Of a DNA stretch of 64,000 bases, positions 7,479-17,083 are shown piece by piece. The notes under the pieces are model-generated. The model saw only the letters and a program-made list of their open reading frames with translations, searched no databases and was not told the DNA's origin. Origin of the DNA: Ornithinibacillus xuwenensis (GTDB taxonomy: Bacteria > Bacillota > Bacilli > Bacillales > Amphibacillaceae); assembly GCF_039614845.1 (NCBI RefSeq), contig NZ_JBDIML010000003.1:62001-126000 (forward strand). The letters run 5' to 3'. Positions within the stretch are counted from its first letter, which is position 1. Every line of letters begins with the position of its first letter. The position numbers were made by a program, and so were the translations under genes.

Positions 7479-8480
7479 ATGAAGGTTATTCAATCAATTC
7501 CTTTTTCACTTAAACTTATCGCTAGCATCGTATTATTATTTAGTACTTGCTACGTTGCCATTCTTTTTGGCGCTGCTAATACTTCTATCCAGGATATATG
7601 GAACGTTATAACAGCAACTGGAGAAGGAGAATACTACACTGTTCTACGTGACATACGATTTCCAAGGGTTATTGCAGCCTTTTTAGTAGGGAGTGCCTTA
7701 GCAGTTTCAGGTGCAATCATGCAAGGTGTTACACGTAATCCTCTTGCCGATCCTGGATTACTTGGAATAACCGCAGGTGCAAATGCAGCATTAGCACTGT
7801 CAATGGCCTTTTTCCCTGCTGTATCGTATATGCTGATTGTTGTTGGTTGCTTTATTGGTGCAGGAATTGGGATGACAATCGTATACGGAATCGGTGCTTC
7901 TACAAAAGGGGGCCTCTCCCCTCTTAAGCTTGTATTGGCAGGTGCAGCCGTTTCAGCATTTCTTCAAGCCGTTGCAGATGGAGTTGGAATCCTTTTTCAT
8001 GTATCAAAGGATGTATCCATGTGGACTGCAGGAGGCCTTATTGGAACTACATGGCAAGCGTTGCTAGTCGCACCAATTATTTTAATGGGATTAATAGCTA
8101 GTATTGCAGGCAGTCGTCAGCTAACTATACTCAGTCTAAATGAAGACGTTGCTGTAGGCTTGGGTCAAAAAACAGCACGTATTAAAACAATTCTAATGGC
8201 AATAGTTGTCATTCTCGCTGGGGCTGCAGTCGCGCTTGTTGGAAATCTAGCATTTGTTGGCTTAATGGTTCCACATATCGTTCGTGCTCTTGTTGGTCAA
8301 GATTATCGCTACATTATTCCAATGTCTATTATTATCGGTGGATTATTTATGATTATCGCTGACCTGGTAGGACGTGTTCTAAATGCACCTTTTGAAACCC
8401 CTGTTGTTGCCATTATTGCAATTATAGGTTTGCCGTTCTTCTTACTTTTGGTACGAAAAGGAGGACGACAATTTGGGTAA
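7479..8480 (+). CDS. Iron-siderophore ABC transporter permease (FecCD family)
   Basis: The product has 333 residues with about ten predicted transmembrane helices. The FecCD signatures are plain: RFPRVIAAFLVGSALAVSGAIMQGVTRNPLADPGLLGITAGA near residues 45-90, and the cytoplasmic coupling loop GNLAFVGLMVPHIVRALVG near 250-270, which contacts the ATPase. It follows the binding-protein gene by 16 bases and overlaps the second permease by eight, so it forms a heterodimeric channel with that protein. YfmD-like by position and length. Confidence 0.92.
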   Translation: MKVIQSIPFSLKLIASIVLLFSTCYVAILFGAANTSIQDIWNVITATGEGEYYTVLRDIRFPRVIAAFLVGSALAVSGAIMQGVTRNPLADPGLLGITAGANAALALSMAFFPAVSYMLIVVGCFIGAGIGMTIVYGIGASTKGGLSPLKLVLAGAAVSAFLQAVADGVGILFHVSKDVSMWTAGGLIGTTWQALLVAPIILMGLIASIAGSRQLTILSLNEDVAVGLGQKTARIKTILMAIVVILAGAAVALVGNLAFVGLMVPHIVRALVGQDYRYIIPMSIIIGGLFMIIADLVGRVLNAPFETPVVAIIAIIGLPFFLLLVRKGGRQFG

Positions 8481-9483
8481 TTATCAACATCTAAAACAAA
8501 GAAAATGGTTGATATTTTTAGCACTAGCGCTTGTTGTACTATTTCTAATCAGTATTAGTTTAGGTAGCTCATCCATTTCCATCGACAGAATCTTTCCTAC
8601 GCTTTTGGGACAAGGTACCTTCAAGGAATCGTTTATCTTATTTTCTGTTCGACTGCCTAGAGTGCTGATTTTGGTCTTAGCCGGTATGGCGCTTGCGATG
8701 GCAGGTTCCCTACTACAAAGTGTGACACGCAACGATTTAGCAGACCCTGGTATTATTGGAATAAATGCTGGTGCAGGAATTGGTATAACATGCTTTTATC
8801 TTTTTGTTCAATCTGATATCCAACACTATGCATACGTTCTTCCAATTATCGGATTTATTAGTGCCATTGTCACCGCAGGTCTGATTTATTTTTTCTCATA
8901 TGAAAAAGGAAAAGGGATTCAACCTGTAAGATTTGTATTGGTTGGTTTTGGTTTCGCAACTGCCCTTTCAGGACTAATGATGATATTAATATCATCTGCG
9001 GAACGTCAGGAAGTTGAATTTATCGCAAGTTGGCTAGCGGGCAATGTATGGGGTACAGATTGGCCATTTATACTTGCATTAGTACCGTGGCTAATTAGTT
9101 GCTTACCTATCATTTTTTATAAAGTAAATACCTTAAATATTCTCGCAATGAATGAACCTACTTCAATTGGTTTGGGGATTGCACTTAAAAAAGAACGCTT
9201 TCTATTTATTATCATAGCTGTTGCATTAGCAGCTGCAGCTGTATCGATTACTGGAGGAATCAGTTTTATCGGATTAATGGCACCTCACATCGCTAAAAAT
9301 CTAGTTGGACCTAGACATCAATTATTTTTACCTATTGCTTTATTCATAGGACCAATTCTTCTCTTAACAGCTGATACCATAGGAAGAAACATATTAGAAT
9401 CTAGTTCGATACCAACTGGTATTGTTGTAGCTCTAATCGGTGCTCCATACTTTATTTATTTGCTGAAAAAAAATAATAAATAG
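8473..9483 (+). CDS. Iron-siderophore ABC transporter permease (FecCD family)
   Basis: The product has 336 residues, starting at TTG 8473 with AAAGGAGG eight to twelve bases upstream inside the previous gene. It has the same signatures as its partner: RLPRVLILVLAGMALAMAGSLLQ, DLADPGIIGINAG, and the coupling loop GGISFIGLMAPHIAKNLVG. About ten membrane helices are predicted. It is the last gene of the importer operon and is followed by a strong terminator. YfmE-like in length and order. Confidence 0.92.
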   Translation: MGNYQHLKQRKWLIFLALALVVLFLISISLGSSSISIDRIFPTLLGQGTFKESFILFSVRLPRVLILVLAGMALAMAGSLLQSVTRNDLADPGIIGINAGAGIGITCFYLFVQSDIQHYAYVLPIIGFISAIVTAGLIYFFSYEKGKGIQPVRFVLVGFGFATALSGLMMILISSAERQEVEFIASWLAGNVWGTDWPFILALVPWLISCLPIIFYKVNTLNILAMNEPTSIGLGIALKKERFLFIIIAVALAAAAVSITGGISFIGLMAPHIAKNLVGPRHQLFLPIALFIGPILLLTADTIGRNILESSSIPTGIVVALIGAPYFIYLLKKNNK

Positions 9484-9492
9484 TCGGTATTA

Positions 9493-9540
9493 AAGCCAGG
9501 AACCTCTTCTCAGTAAAAGAAGAAGCTCCTGGCTTTATTT
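9493..9540 (+). terminator. Terminator of the siderophore importer operon
   Basis: AAGCCAGGA...CCTCTTCT pairs with AGAAGA...TCCTGGCTT around the loop CAGTAAA, followed by TATTTTAG. It lies ten bases after the permease stop and may also serve the convergent aldo/keto reductase gene. Confidence 0.85.
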
Positions 9541-9547
9541 TAGTTGA

Positions 9548-10465
9548 CTATGGCAGCATATTCCCTGCAGCCAAATATATTTGGTACCACTCTTCCCTTG
9601 TTAAAACTACCTCAGATGCTTTTACAATATCCGTTAGTCGATCAGGATTCATCGTACCTACTACTGGCTGTATTTTAGCCGGATGACGTAAAATCCATGC
9701 AATCGCAACAGCTGATTTAGTGATAGAATACTTCTCGGCGAGATTCTGAAGCTCCTTATTTAACTCACGAAACTTATCATTATCTACAAAAACTCCCTCA
9801 AAGAATCCATATTGGAATGGAGACCATGCCTGAATAGTCATATCATGAAGCCTACTATAATCCAATACACTTCCGTCTCTATTCACACCATTGTCCTGTT
9901 TCATATTAACCAGCAATCCTGTATCAATCATTCCAGTGTGCATAATACTAAATTGCAGTTGATTAACAATTAAATCTTGTTCTACATACTTTTTCAAGAG
10001 TTCTATTTGCATCGGGTTATGATTACTAACTCCAAAGTGACGAACTTTTCCACTTTCCTTTAGCGTAGAAAATGCATCTGCAACCTCTTCTGGCTCCACC
10101 AGCGTATCTGGACGATGAAGAAGAAGAACATCTATATAATCTGTATTCAGACGTTTAAGGCTATTCTCTACAGAACTTACGATATGCTGCTTGGAAAAGT
10201 CAAAGAAGCCCTTGCGAATTCCGGTCTTTGTTTGTAATACGATTTTTTCTCTAATGGAAGGGCTCATCTGTACCGCTTCAGCAAACATTTCTTCAGACTT
10301 CCCGCTAGCATAAATGTCTGCATGATCAAAGAAATCGATTCCTAATTCCAGTGCCTTATTAACGACTGTTACTGCATCTACTCTAGTCAAGTCACCCATT
10401 CTCATACAGCCTAAGGAGATATTGGATACACTTAAATCACTTTTTCCTAACTTAAGCTTCTGCAT
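9548..10465 (-). CDS. Aldo/keto reductase (YdhF/YcsN type)
   Basis: The product has 305 residues from ATG 10465, which has AAAGGGTG six bases upstream; a longer frame from 10486 lacks a ribosome site. The AKR barrel and catalytic tetrad are present: Asp in DFFDHADIY, the Tyr of that same motif, Lys in VLQTKTG, and His in VLLLHRPD. The C-terminal QPVVGTMNPDRL is the NADPH-binding segment. The family reduces aldehydes and ketones with NADPH; the physiological substrate is unknown. It lies convergent to the iron importer. Confidence 0.88.
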   Translation of the reverse strand: MQKLKLGKSDLSVSNISLGCMRMGDLTRVDAVTVVNKALELGIDFFDHADIYASGKSEEMFAEAVQMSPSIREKIVLQTKTGIRKGFFDFSKQHIVSSVENSLKRLNTDYIDVLLLHRPDTLVEPEEVADAFSTLKESGKVRHFGVSNHNPMQIELLKKYVEQDLIVNQLQFSIMHTGMIDTGLLVNMKQDNGVNRDGSVLDYSRLHDMTIQAWSPFQYGFFEGVFVDNDKFRELNKELQNLAEKYSITKSAVAIAWILRHPAKIQPVVGTMNPDRLTDIVKASEVVLTREEWYQIYLAAGNMLP

Positions 10466-10558
10466 AGTAGCACCCTTTCTTGTCATTAAAATATTTAACT
10501 ATCGGATATGCATAATATTCATGGAAATCAGAGAGGCTATAGCTTCTGTAGCATACCA

Positions 10559-11278
10559 TTATTTTTCTTGGATACGACAACCATCTTCATCACAAACCGC
10601 CTCGCCATCACTACTAAGGTTTGTTAGCTTTGGTTGATTTCCTTCTTCTTCCCAGACCTGTTGCAATGCATTTAAAAACAGCTCTGTAGGCTGCGCACCG
10701 GAGATAGAATACTTTTGATTAATAACAAAATAAGGAACACCTGTTGCTCCATATTGTTGTGCTTGCATTTCATCGTTACGAACCTCATTGGCGTATTCTT
10801 TAGGATTCTGGATAACTGCTAATGCTTCATCCTTACCGATTCCAACAGACGAAGCAATTTCCGCTAATGTCTCTGGATCACTTAATAGCTTGGATTCTGT
10901 AAAATAGGAATGCAAGAGCTTTTCCGTTAGCTCACGTTCTTTTCCAACTGACTTTGCATATTTTGAAAGTCTGTGTGCATCAAAAGTATTGGTCGGCTTC
11001 ATTCCCTCAAAATCGTATTCTAAACCTACACTTTGGGCTTGTTGTCCAACACCTTCATTTGCTCGCTTTGCTTCTTCTACACTCATTCCATATTTTTTAG
11101 CTAATGCTTCATGGATGGATTTCCCCTTATAGAGTGATGCATTCGGATCAAGTTCAAAGCTCTTGAATTCTACTTCTACTTGTTCACGATTCGGAAATTG
11201 TTCCAAAGCCTGCTCCAAGCGTCTTTTTCCTATATAACAAAATGGACATACAAAATCTGACCATACTTCAATTTTCAT
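10559..11278 (-). CDS. DsbA-family oxidoreductase, FrnE/HCCA isomerase-like
   Basis: The product has 239 residues, with GAGGTG before ATG 11278. Its first residues MKIEVWSDFVCPFCYIGKRRLE carry the CPFC redox motif of a thioredoxin fold. The insertion is helical, and GATGVPYFVIN holds the cis-Pro. This is the layout of FrnE-type cytosolic DsbA-like proteins. A second Cys pair near the C-terminus (CDEDGC) is typical of the FrnE subgroup and could relay disulfides. No signal peptide is present, so it acts in the cytosol, probably in thiol or polyketide-like chemistry that cannot be specified. Confidence 0.88.
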   Translation of the reverse strand: MKIEVWSDFVCPFCYIGKRRLEQALEQFPNREQVEVEFKSFELDPNASLYKGKSIHEALAKKYGMSVEEAKRANEGVGQQAQSVGLEYDFEGMKPTNTFDAHRLSKYAKSVGKERELTEKLLHSYFTESKLLSDPETLAEIASSVGIGKDEALAVIQNPKEYANEVRNDEMQAQQYGATGVPYFVINQKYSISGAQPTELFLNALQQVWEEEGNQPKLTNLSSDGEAVCDEDGCRIQEK

Positions 11279-11364
11279 TTAAGCACCTCTTTTATTATTT
11301 CTTCCTTTCTATTTTTTCACAGTAGAGACATTCAAACAAACTAATTGCTCAAGCTTGAAAAAAC

Positions 11365-11919
11365 TTATTTAAAGTCCCGCTTAAGCAATGCATACATATA
11401 TAAATCGTCAAATTTACCATCCGTGTATTCATAGTTTCTCAATAGACCTTCTCGTATAAAGCCGTGCTTTTCAACTAGTTTCATAGAAGAAATATTAGGG
11501 GGCTCAATCAAAGCTTGAACCCTTTCAAGTTCCAGTTCGTTAAAGCCATATTCTAATACAGCTACCAATGCTTCACTCGCAATCCCTTGCCCCCAATAGT
11601 CTTTACTCAGCTCATATCCAATATCGGTCCGACAGTGTTCAGAAACTCCATTTAAAAAACCACAACTACCAATTACCTCATTCTCCTCTTTCCATGTAAT
11701 TCCCCATCTAATTCCTGACTTGTTTAAATAGATAGATTGATACCATGAAATTTCATTCAATGCTTCATTTATTTCCGTAAAGGGCTTCAGCCCATAGTAC
11801 TGCATGACATCTTTATCGGAAAGGTATTTCAATAAACTCGGAGCATCATTTTCTTCTATCATTCTTAGACGTAATCGTTCCGTTTCAAGAACCGGAAAAT
11901 CTTCTATTTTTTTACTCAT
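11365..11919 (-). CDS. GNAT acetyltransferase, RimJ/RimL type
   Basis: The product has 184 residues from ATG 11919 (GGGGG nine bases upstream); the ATG three codons earlier overlaps the ribosome site. The RimJ/RimL subfamily is shown by LETERLRLRMIEENDAPSL, IGYELSKDYWGQGIASEAL (acetyl-CoA loop G-Q-G-I-A) and NISSMKLVEKHGFIREG. Members acetylate N-termini of ribosomal proteins, or small molecules; this one is generic and monocistronic. Confidence 0.88.
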   Translation of the reverse strand: MSKKIEDFPVLETERLRLRMIEENDAPSLLKYLSDKDVMQYYGLKPFTEINEALNEISWYQSIYLNKSGIRWGITWKEENEVIGSCGFLNGVSEHCRTDIGYELSKDYWGQGIASEALVAVLEYGFNELELERVQALIEPPNISSMKLVEKHGFIREGLLRNYEYTDGKFDDLYMYALLKRDFK

Positions 11920-11984
11920 GTTTTTCATCCCCCAAATAACTTAATATGAATTAATATTCATTTGATAATATCTATCATCATTTA

Positions 11985-13937
11985 TTACAAGCAATGCATC
12001 AATTTCTCTGCTTCATCCCACTTAACACTATATCCTGCTCCTTTTGCACAAAATACGGAGGAAGAGGTATACGCTGGATCAGCATTTTTGTCATAGCCTA
12101 TACGCTCCCTCACCTCTAGTTCATTGTGACAATAATCATAGCCACTAAACGATAATGAAATACTTCCCTTTCCTTTTGTAAATGAAGCCAATGTAGTACT
12201 ATACGTCATAAAAGTTGCTACAGGCACTTCTCCTGTGATAACCGCTTTATCTCCATCTGTATTTGGTGATTCGAACCTACCATGTGCTGCTTGCACATCA
12301 GAAAGGACCCTTCCCATCTGTTCCACATCAACTGTTATCTTAAAACGATAATACGGTTCTAGCAAAACATTAGACGCTTTTTCTAGCCCTTGTCTTATTG
12401 CACGAAAAGTCGCTTCTCGAAAGTCACCACCATGGGTATGCTTCTCGTGATTACGTCCAGTCAATAAAGTAATGTTAAGATCTGTTAAACCCGAGCCTGT
12501 TAATAAGCCATGATGCTCTCGCTCGAAAATATGCTGACGAATTAGATTCTGTAACCCAATTGTTAGGTGATCAGTATGACATCTAGATTGAAATGTAATA
12601 CCACTATTTCGGATTCCAGGTTCTATTTTTAGATGTACTTCTGCATAATGCCGTAACGGCTCAAAATGACCATACCCAATAACCTCTCTGTCAATGGTTT
12701 CCTTATAGACTATCTCAGGCTCCTCAAACATAACCCTCAATCCAAATCGGCTTAATACTATCTGTTCCAAAACCTCTAGTTGAATATTACCCATAACATG
12801 AATGTGGATTTGTTGTTGAGCTTCTTCCCAGGTTACTTGTAACGAGGGATCTTCAGCATCCAGTAATTTAAAATAAGCTAATGCATCTTTCGGATTAATA
12901 GAAGCTTCTAATACTACCTTCGACCGCAATGTCGGTATCATCTAAAATATTAACTTGTCTGTTGTCACTCCAATAGCATCTCCGATAGAAGCACTAGTAA
13001 GGCCAACTACTGCAAAAAGTTCACCTGCATTAACTTCATTGACTACTTCAAACTGTTTACCGTTAAAACTTCTAATTTGAGTAACTTTCTCGGATAGCCG
13101 TTTATTTGAATTACCATAAATTATTTCATCACGCACCTTAAGACTACCACTTATTGCTTTCATAAAAGTCATTCTAGTACCAGATTCATCATGACGAATT
13201 TTAAATACACGAGCAGAAAATTCTTCACTAGAATCATAGCTTGTTACTGATAAATTCTCAAATCTATCTAAAAACTCTCTTACTCCAATATCATGTAATG
13301 CCGAACCACTAGAGCAAGGAAAAATATGTGCTTTTCGAATCATCGTACGAGTCTTTTCTAACCATAGACTAGACTCATAACCACTTTCCATATATTTTTG
13401 CAATAACTGTTCATCTCGTTCTGCAATAAATTCAATCAGACTTTCAGACATACACTCATTCAAAAAAGAAGCGTTTAAATCAAAAACATCCTTCGTAAAG
13501 TTTTTACGAATTTGTTTCAACACCGCATCTACATCTGCACCAGTACGGTCGGTTTTATTAATAAAGAAAAAAGTGGGTACCTGATATTTTTGTAGTAGCT
13601 TCCAAACTGATTCTGTGTGACCTTCAATACCTTCCACAGCAGAAATTATTAATATGGCGTAGTCCATTACTTGTATACATCGCTCCATTTCTGGAGAAAA
13701 ATCTACATGACCTGGTGTATCAATCATGTAATAAGTAGAATCACCATATGAAAATATACCTTGGTCTGCAAAAACAGTAATGCCACGTTGTTTTTCAATC
13801 TCATGACTATCGAGAAAAGCACTTTGATGGTCAACTCTTCCAGGACTTCTTATCGTATTTGTATGATAAAGTAACTGCTCGGAAAAAGTAGTTTTGCCTG
13901 CATCCACATGCGCTAGAATTCCTATTGTCTTATTCAT
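11985..13937 (-). pseudogene. TetM/OtrA-like ribosome-protection GTPase interrupted by an in-frame TAG
   Basis: Two adjacent open segments lie in one reading frame: 13937-12945 encodes 331 residues, then TAG at 12944-12942, then ATG at 12941 and 318 more residues to 11985. The first half has the whole EF-G-like G domain (AHVDAGKTT, RGIT, DTPGH, NKTD, SSGSA) and the beta-barrel domain II. The second half begins TLRSKVV and covers domains III-V with the tail that would reach the decoding site. Together they make about 650 residues, the usual length of TetM-class proteins. The junction lies between domains II and III. No ribosome site lies close upstream of ATG 12941, so only stop-start reinitiation or readthrough could yield the second half. 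It may be a pseudogene, a split protein or a sequencing error. Confidence 0.8.
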
Positions 13938-14179
13938 ATTTGTTCTCCTTAAATTCTTCCTATATATGGTTCATTATAACAAACTTAATAGTCTAAAAGA
14001 ATTCGTAACAATATACCTATCGATATAGAAGGCGCACCTCTATATTTTTAACAAAATATTATGAAATATAGTATAATTATGTGGTAGTATTTACGTCTCA
14101 CATATCTATTTATACTTTCTGATGAAGAATGAGATTTTCTGCTTTTATATCAAAATACAAACAAAGTGAAGTGAAACGA

Positions 14180-14653
14180 ATGAACTCAGAGAAGAAATCG
14201 ATCCTAGAACATTATCAGAAATCGATTGAGTGGGTAAATAATCTAAGCAATCTGTCAGAGAAACAATGGAGAATGCCAATAGCCACTAATAAATGGACAG
14301 TTGCGGAAGTAATCGGCCACCTTATCCCTTGGGATGAATTTATTCTAATGAATAGAATCCCATATTTTTTTGAGGCTACTAACTTGCCTAAGAGTCCAGA
14401 GGTTGAAGCCATCAATCAAAAAGCATCCGTTGATAGTAAGGAGAGAGAGAAGGAAGAGACAATCACCATCTTCACCCATTTCAGAAGGGAAATAATATCT
14501 GCTTTAGAAAAGTTTGAGGATGCTAAATGGACTAAGGAAATAGTAATGAATCAATCAACATTTTCACTTTATCACTATTTTTCTGGTTTAGTTGAACATG
14601 ATATCCACCACTTTCAACAGATTCATCATGCAATTGGAGTAAGCTTTAATTAG
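14180..14653 (+). CDS. DinB-like protein (DUF664/DinB_2)
   Basis: The product has 157 residues if started at ATG 14180; an upstream in-frame ATG at 14129 adds 17 residues unlike the family. The four-helix DinB fold is indicated by ILEHYQKSIEWVNNL, WTVAEVIGHLIPWDEF and the C-terminal HDIHHFQQIHHA. The His residues of GHL and HDIHH are the usual metal-binding triad. DinB-like proteins include bacillithiol-dependent transferases (BstA) and many uncharacterised members. The exact reaction is unknown. Confidence 0.8.
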   Translation: MNSEKKSILEHYQKSIEWVNNLSNLSEKQWRMPIATNKWTVAEVIGHLIPWDEFILMNRIPYFFEATNLPKSPEVEAINQKASVDSKEREKEETITIFTHFRREIISALEKFEDAKWTKEIVMNQSTFSLYHYFSGLVEHDIHHFQQIHHAIGVSFN

Positions 14654-14686
14654 TGTGAAGGAACATCCACCAACATAAAAAAAGAG

Positions 14687-14740
14687 CTGGTTAAAAATCA
14701 TCTGTATTTAATGACCGAATGAAATACAGGTGCTTTAACC
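14687..14740. terminator. Long imperfect hairpin, likely bidirectional terminator
   Basis: TGGTTAAA (14687) pairs with TTTAACCA (ending 14740), and CTGTATTT with AAATACAG inside. An A-rich tract lies to the left and moderate T to the right. It lies between convergent genes ending at 14653 (+) and 14753 (-). Confidence 0.65.
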
Positions 14741-14752
14741 AATCTCGTTAAT

Positions 14753-15319
14753 TTAAAATCCATATTCCGCTTCTTTTGCCTCACGAATAGTTTGGTACGT
14801 TCCAGCAAGTATAACCGTATCCTCTACCAAACGGTCAATACGAAACTTCACATCATCATTCGTAATTTCTTTTCGATAAAAGTCTTGTTCTTCAATAAAA
14901 ACATATGATTGTACAATTTGACCTTTCATGTAAGCAACGATTGGTTTTAATTGTTGCTCTGCGATTAAATAATGCTTAGGTGAACCTGCTGTGACGATAA
15001 ACCCTACTACCTTATCTAAAAATGCTTTTTCTGGTAACAAGTCAAAAATATTCTTTAGCGTTGCCGGAATGGACGCTTGAAAAACCGGTGTCCCAATAAT
15101 GATTGCATCTGCATCCATAATCGTTTTTGTAACGTAACCAGTATCTCCATCATACTCCAGGTAATTTCGTCCGTCACTAAACTGTATTTCATATTCTGCT
15201 AAATCAATTAATGTAATCTCCATATCTGGATATTTACCCTGAATCGCATTCACCGTATAGTTCATTGCTGTTCGTGTTTTGGAACCAACGATAGATCCAG
15301 ATAGTCCAACAATCTTCAT
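14753..15319 (-). CDS. NADPH-dependent FMN reductase (SsuE-like flavodoxin fold)
   Basis: The product has 188 residues with TAGGAGGAAGCACAC before ATG 15319. The N-terminal LSGSIVGSKTRTAMNYT binds the FMN phosphate and IIGTPVFQASIPATLKNIFDLLP is the isoalloxazine-binding loop typical of the NADPH-FMN reductase family. It lies 12 bases after the LLM monooxygenase gene on the same strand. The two probably form a two-component monooxygenase in which this enzyme supplies reduced FMN. Confidence 0.87.
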   Translation of the reverse strand: MKIVGLSGSIVGSKTRTAMNYTVNAIQGKYPDMEITLIDLAEYEIQFSDGRNYLEYDGDTGYVTKTIMDADAIIIGTPVFQASIPATLKNIFDLLPEKAFLDKVVGFIVTAGSPKHYLIAEQQLKPIVAYMKGQIVQSYVFIEEQDFYRKEITNDDVKFRIDRLVEDTVILAGTYQTIREAKEAEYGF

Positions 15320-15331
15320 GTGTGCTTCCTC

Positions 15332-16390
15332 CTAATTCTTCCCGGTATATTTTTTAATGGCTGGTAATATTTCAGTACCTATTAGTTCAATATTTTTCAT
15401 TAGCTTATCGAATGGCACACCACCAAAATCCATCTGTGCAATATAACGCTGATGACCAAATACTTCATGCTGATAGAGGATTTTTTCAATGATTTGCTGT
15501 GGACTACCAACATTTATTACATCCCGTGTATCGGCACCTTGTGCAAAATGTTGCTTTGGAAAACCCCTTCCGTTTGTCAGCTTCATTCCTTCATTTATAT
15601 GAGGATAGTACTCCCGAAGTGCCTGTTGAGTTGTCTCAGCTGCATAGAAGAAGCCTGCCGTTGCAACCGGTAATTCCGATGGGTCATATCCTGACTGTTT
15701 GGCTGCTTCTCGATAGGCATCAATCGAACGCTTAAACGCAGTAACTGGTCCCCCTAAATGAGCAAGAAACATGGGAACACCTACTAGACCAGCTTTAATG
15801 GCACTTGCAGGAGTTCCACCCACTGCACGCCAAATTGGTAACGAGCCATTCTGGGGGCGAGGAATTATTTTTGCATTTTTTAATGGTGCACGAAATTGCC
15901 CACTCCAATTTATTTCTTCCTCTTGATTTATCTTTAGTAATAAATCAAACTTCTCTTCAAATAATTCCTCATAATCACGTAGATCATAGCCGAGTAGATC
16001 ATAGAGACCAACTCTTGAGGCACGACCAGCAATAATTTCTGCACGACCATTCGAAATCAAGTCAATAGTCGCAAAGTCTTCATAAACTCGCACCGGATCT
16101 GATGTACTAATAATAGTTGAGGAGCTTGCAATTTTTATATGCTCAGTTGCCTGTGCAATTGCCGCTAAAACAACAGCGTGTGCCTGAGTTGTAAAATACT
16201 CCTGATGACTTTCACCAACACTAAAGAAATCAATTCCCGCCTGTTCTGCCAACTGGGCTAGTTCAATGATTTCATGAATACGTTGCCCGGCAGGGATTCG
16301 TTCTTCTGATATTGGATTTACAAGGTGATCACCTAATGTATAGATACCAAACTCAAGTCCATTGCTAGGATTTATACGATATTTATTCAT
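15332..16390 (-). CDS. LLM-class flavin-dependent monooxygenase
   Basis: The product has 352 residues with AAAGGTTGA before ATG 16390. It has the bacterial luciferase-like TIM barrel: FGIYTLGDH near residue 15, FSVGESHQEYF, VVLAAIAQATEHIKIASSSTIIS near 75-95, RAEIIAGRAS, and PIWRAVGGTPASAIKAG for flavin phosphate binding. Enzymes of this family oxidise substrates with O2 and reduced FMN from a partner reductase, which is encoded just downstream. The divergent HxlR regulator suggests induction by an electrophile, quinone or aldehyde. The substrate is unknown. Confidence 0.88.
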   Translation of the reverse strand: MNKYRINPSNGLEFGIYTLGDHLVNPISEERIPAGQRIHEIIELAQLAEQAGIDFFSVGESHQEYFTTQAHAVVLAAIAQATEHIKIASSSTIISTSDPVRVYEDFATIDLISNGRAEIIAGRASRVGLYDLLGYDLRDYEELFEEKFDLLLKINQEEEINWSGQFRAPLKNAKIIPRPQNGSLPIWRAVGGTPASAIKAGLVGVPMFLAHLGGPVTAFKRSIDAYREAAKQSGYDPSELPVATAGFFYAAETTQQALREYYPHINEGMKLTNGRGFPKQHFAQGADTRDVINVGSPQQIIEKILYQHEVFGHQRYIAQMDFGGVPFDKLMKNIELIGTEILPAIKKYTGKN

Positions 16391-16582
16391 GATTATTCAA
16401 CCTTTCACTTCAAAGTCTAACGATATTTTAAACAAAATATCTGAGAGTTAATTTGTCATTTTAGAAATAGTAATGAAAGACAGCTATCGTCTTGGTGTAT
16501 AGAAAAAATTTCTATCTATATTTATTTCACAATGTTATTATAGTTAATAATAACATTAAATATAAGTACGCACTTTCAAGTG

Positions 16583-16608
16583 CTATAGTATACTAAAAGA
16601 TACTATAG
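16583..16608. promoter_or_regulatory. 26-base dyad, candidate HxlR operator
   Basis: CTATAGTAT at 16583-16591 is repeated inverted and without mismatch as ATACTATAG at 16600-16608, separated by eight bases. It lies directly before the AGGAGG of the HxlR gene, inside the region shared with the divergent monooxygenase operon. HxlR regulators such as YodB, CatR and HypR bind dyads of this size, so autoregulation here is likely. Confidence 0.65.
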
Positions 16609-16619
16609 GAGGAATTAAG

Positions 16620-16967
16620 GTGAAAATCGAACCTGAATTATGTCGTGTAGAAGATGCATTAGGCATTCTAGTCGGCAAATGGAAACCAATTATCCTACTA
16701 CATTTATTAAAAAACGGAACGCAACGATTTAGTGAACTCAAAAGAGAGCTACCAGGAATCACTCAAAAAATGCTCACGAAGCAGCTACGTGAACTGGAGG
16801 AAGAAGATATCGTTGAACGAGTGGTTTACCCACAAGTTCCACCAAAGGTAGAGTATTCCATCTCCGAATATGGAAGGAGTCTAGAGCCAATTTTACACGC
16901 TATGCATGAGTGGGGATTGAAGCATACAAACCATAAGAATAAGAAGATGAAGACAGATATATCATGA
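16620..16967 (+). CDS. HxlR/DUF24 family transcriptional regulator
   Basis: The product has 115 residues, starting at GTG 16620 with AGGAGG eight bases upstream. The HxlR winged helix is clear: LGILVGKWKPIILLHLL, the recognition region RFSELKRELPGITQKMLTKQLRELEEEDIVER, the wing VEYSISEYGRSL. A single Cys at residue 8 (PELCRVEDAL) occupies the place of the redox-sensing Cys of YodB and HypR. It is transcribed away from the monooxygenase/FMN reductase pair, its likely target. Thiol-based sensing of quinones or disulfide stress is inferred from the family. Confidence 0.88.
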   Translation: MKIEPELCRVEDALGILVGKWKPIILLHLLKNGTQRFSELKRELPGITQKMLTKQLRELEEEDIVERVVYPQVPPKVEYSISEYGRSLEPILHAMHEWGLKHTNHKNKKMKTDIS

Positions 16968-16980
16968 GAAGAATTCGTAG

Positions 16981-17017
16981 GAGCTAACAACTAGAAAATA
17001 GGTGTTAGCTCTTTTTT
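16981..17017 (+). terminator. Terminator of the HxlR gene
   Basis: GAGCTAACA (16981) and TGTTAGCTC (ending 17011) form a nine-base stem followed by TTTTTT. Confidence 0.85.
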
Positions 17018-17083
17018 AGAGTAATTTTATCGATTAATTGCATATAGTTGTATAAATATTATTTGAAGAGAAAGGTGAAGTAC

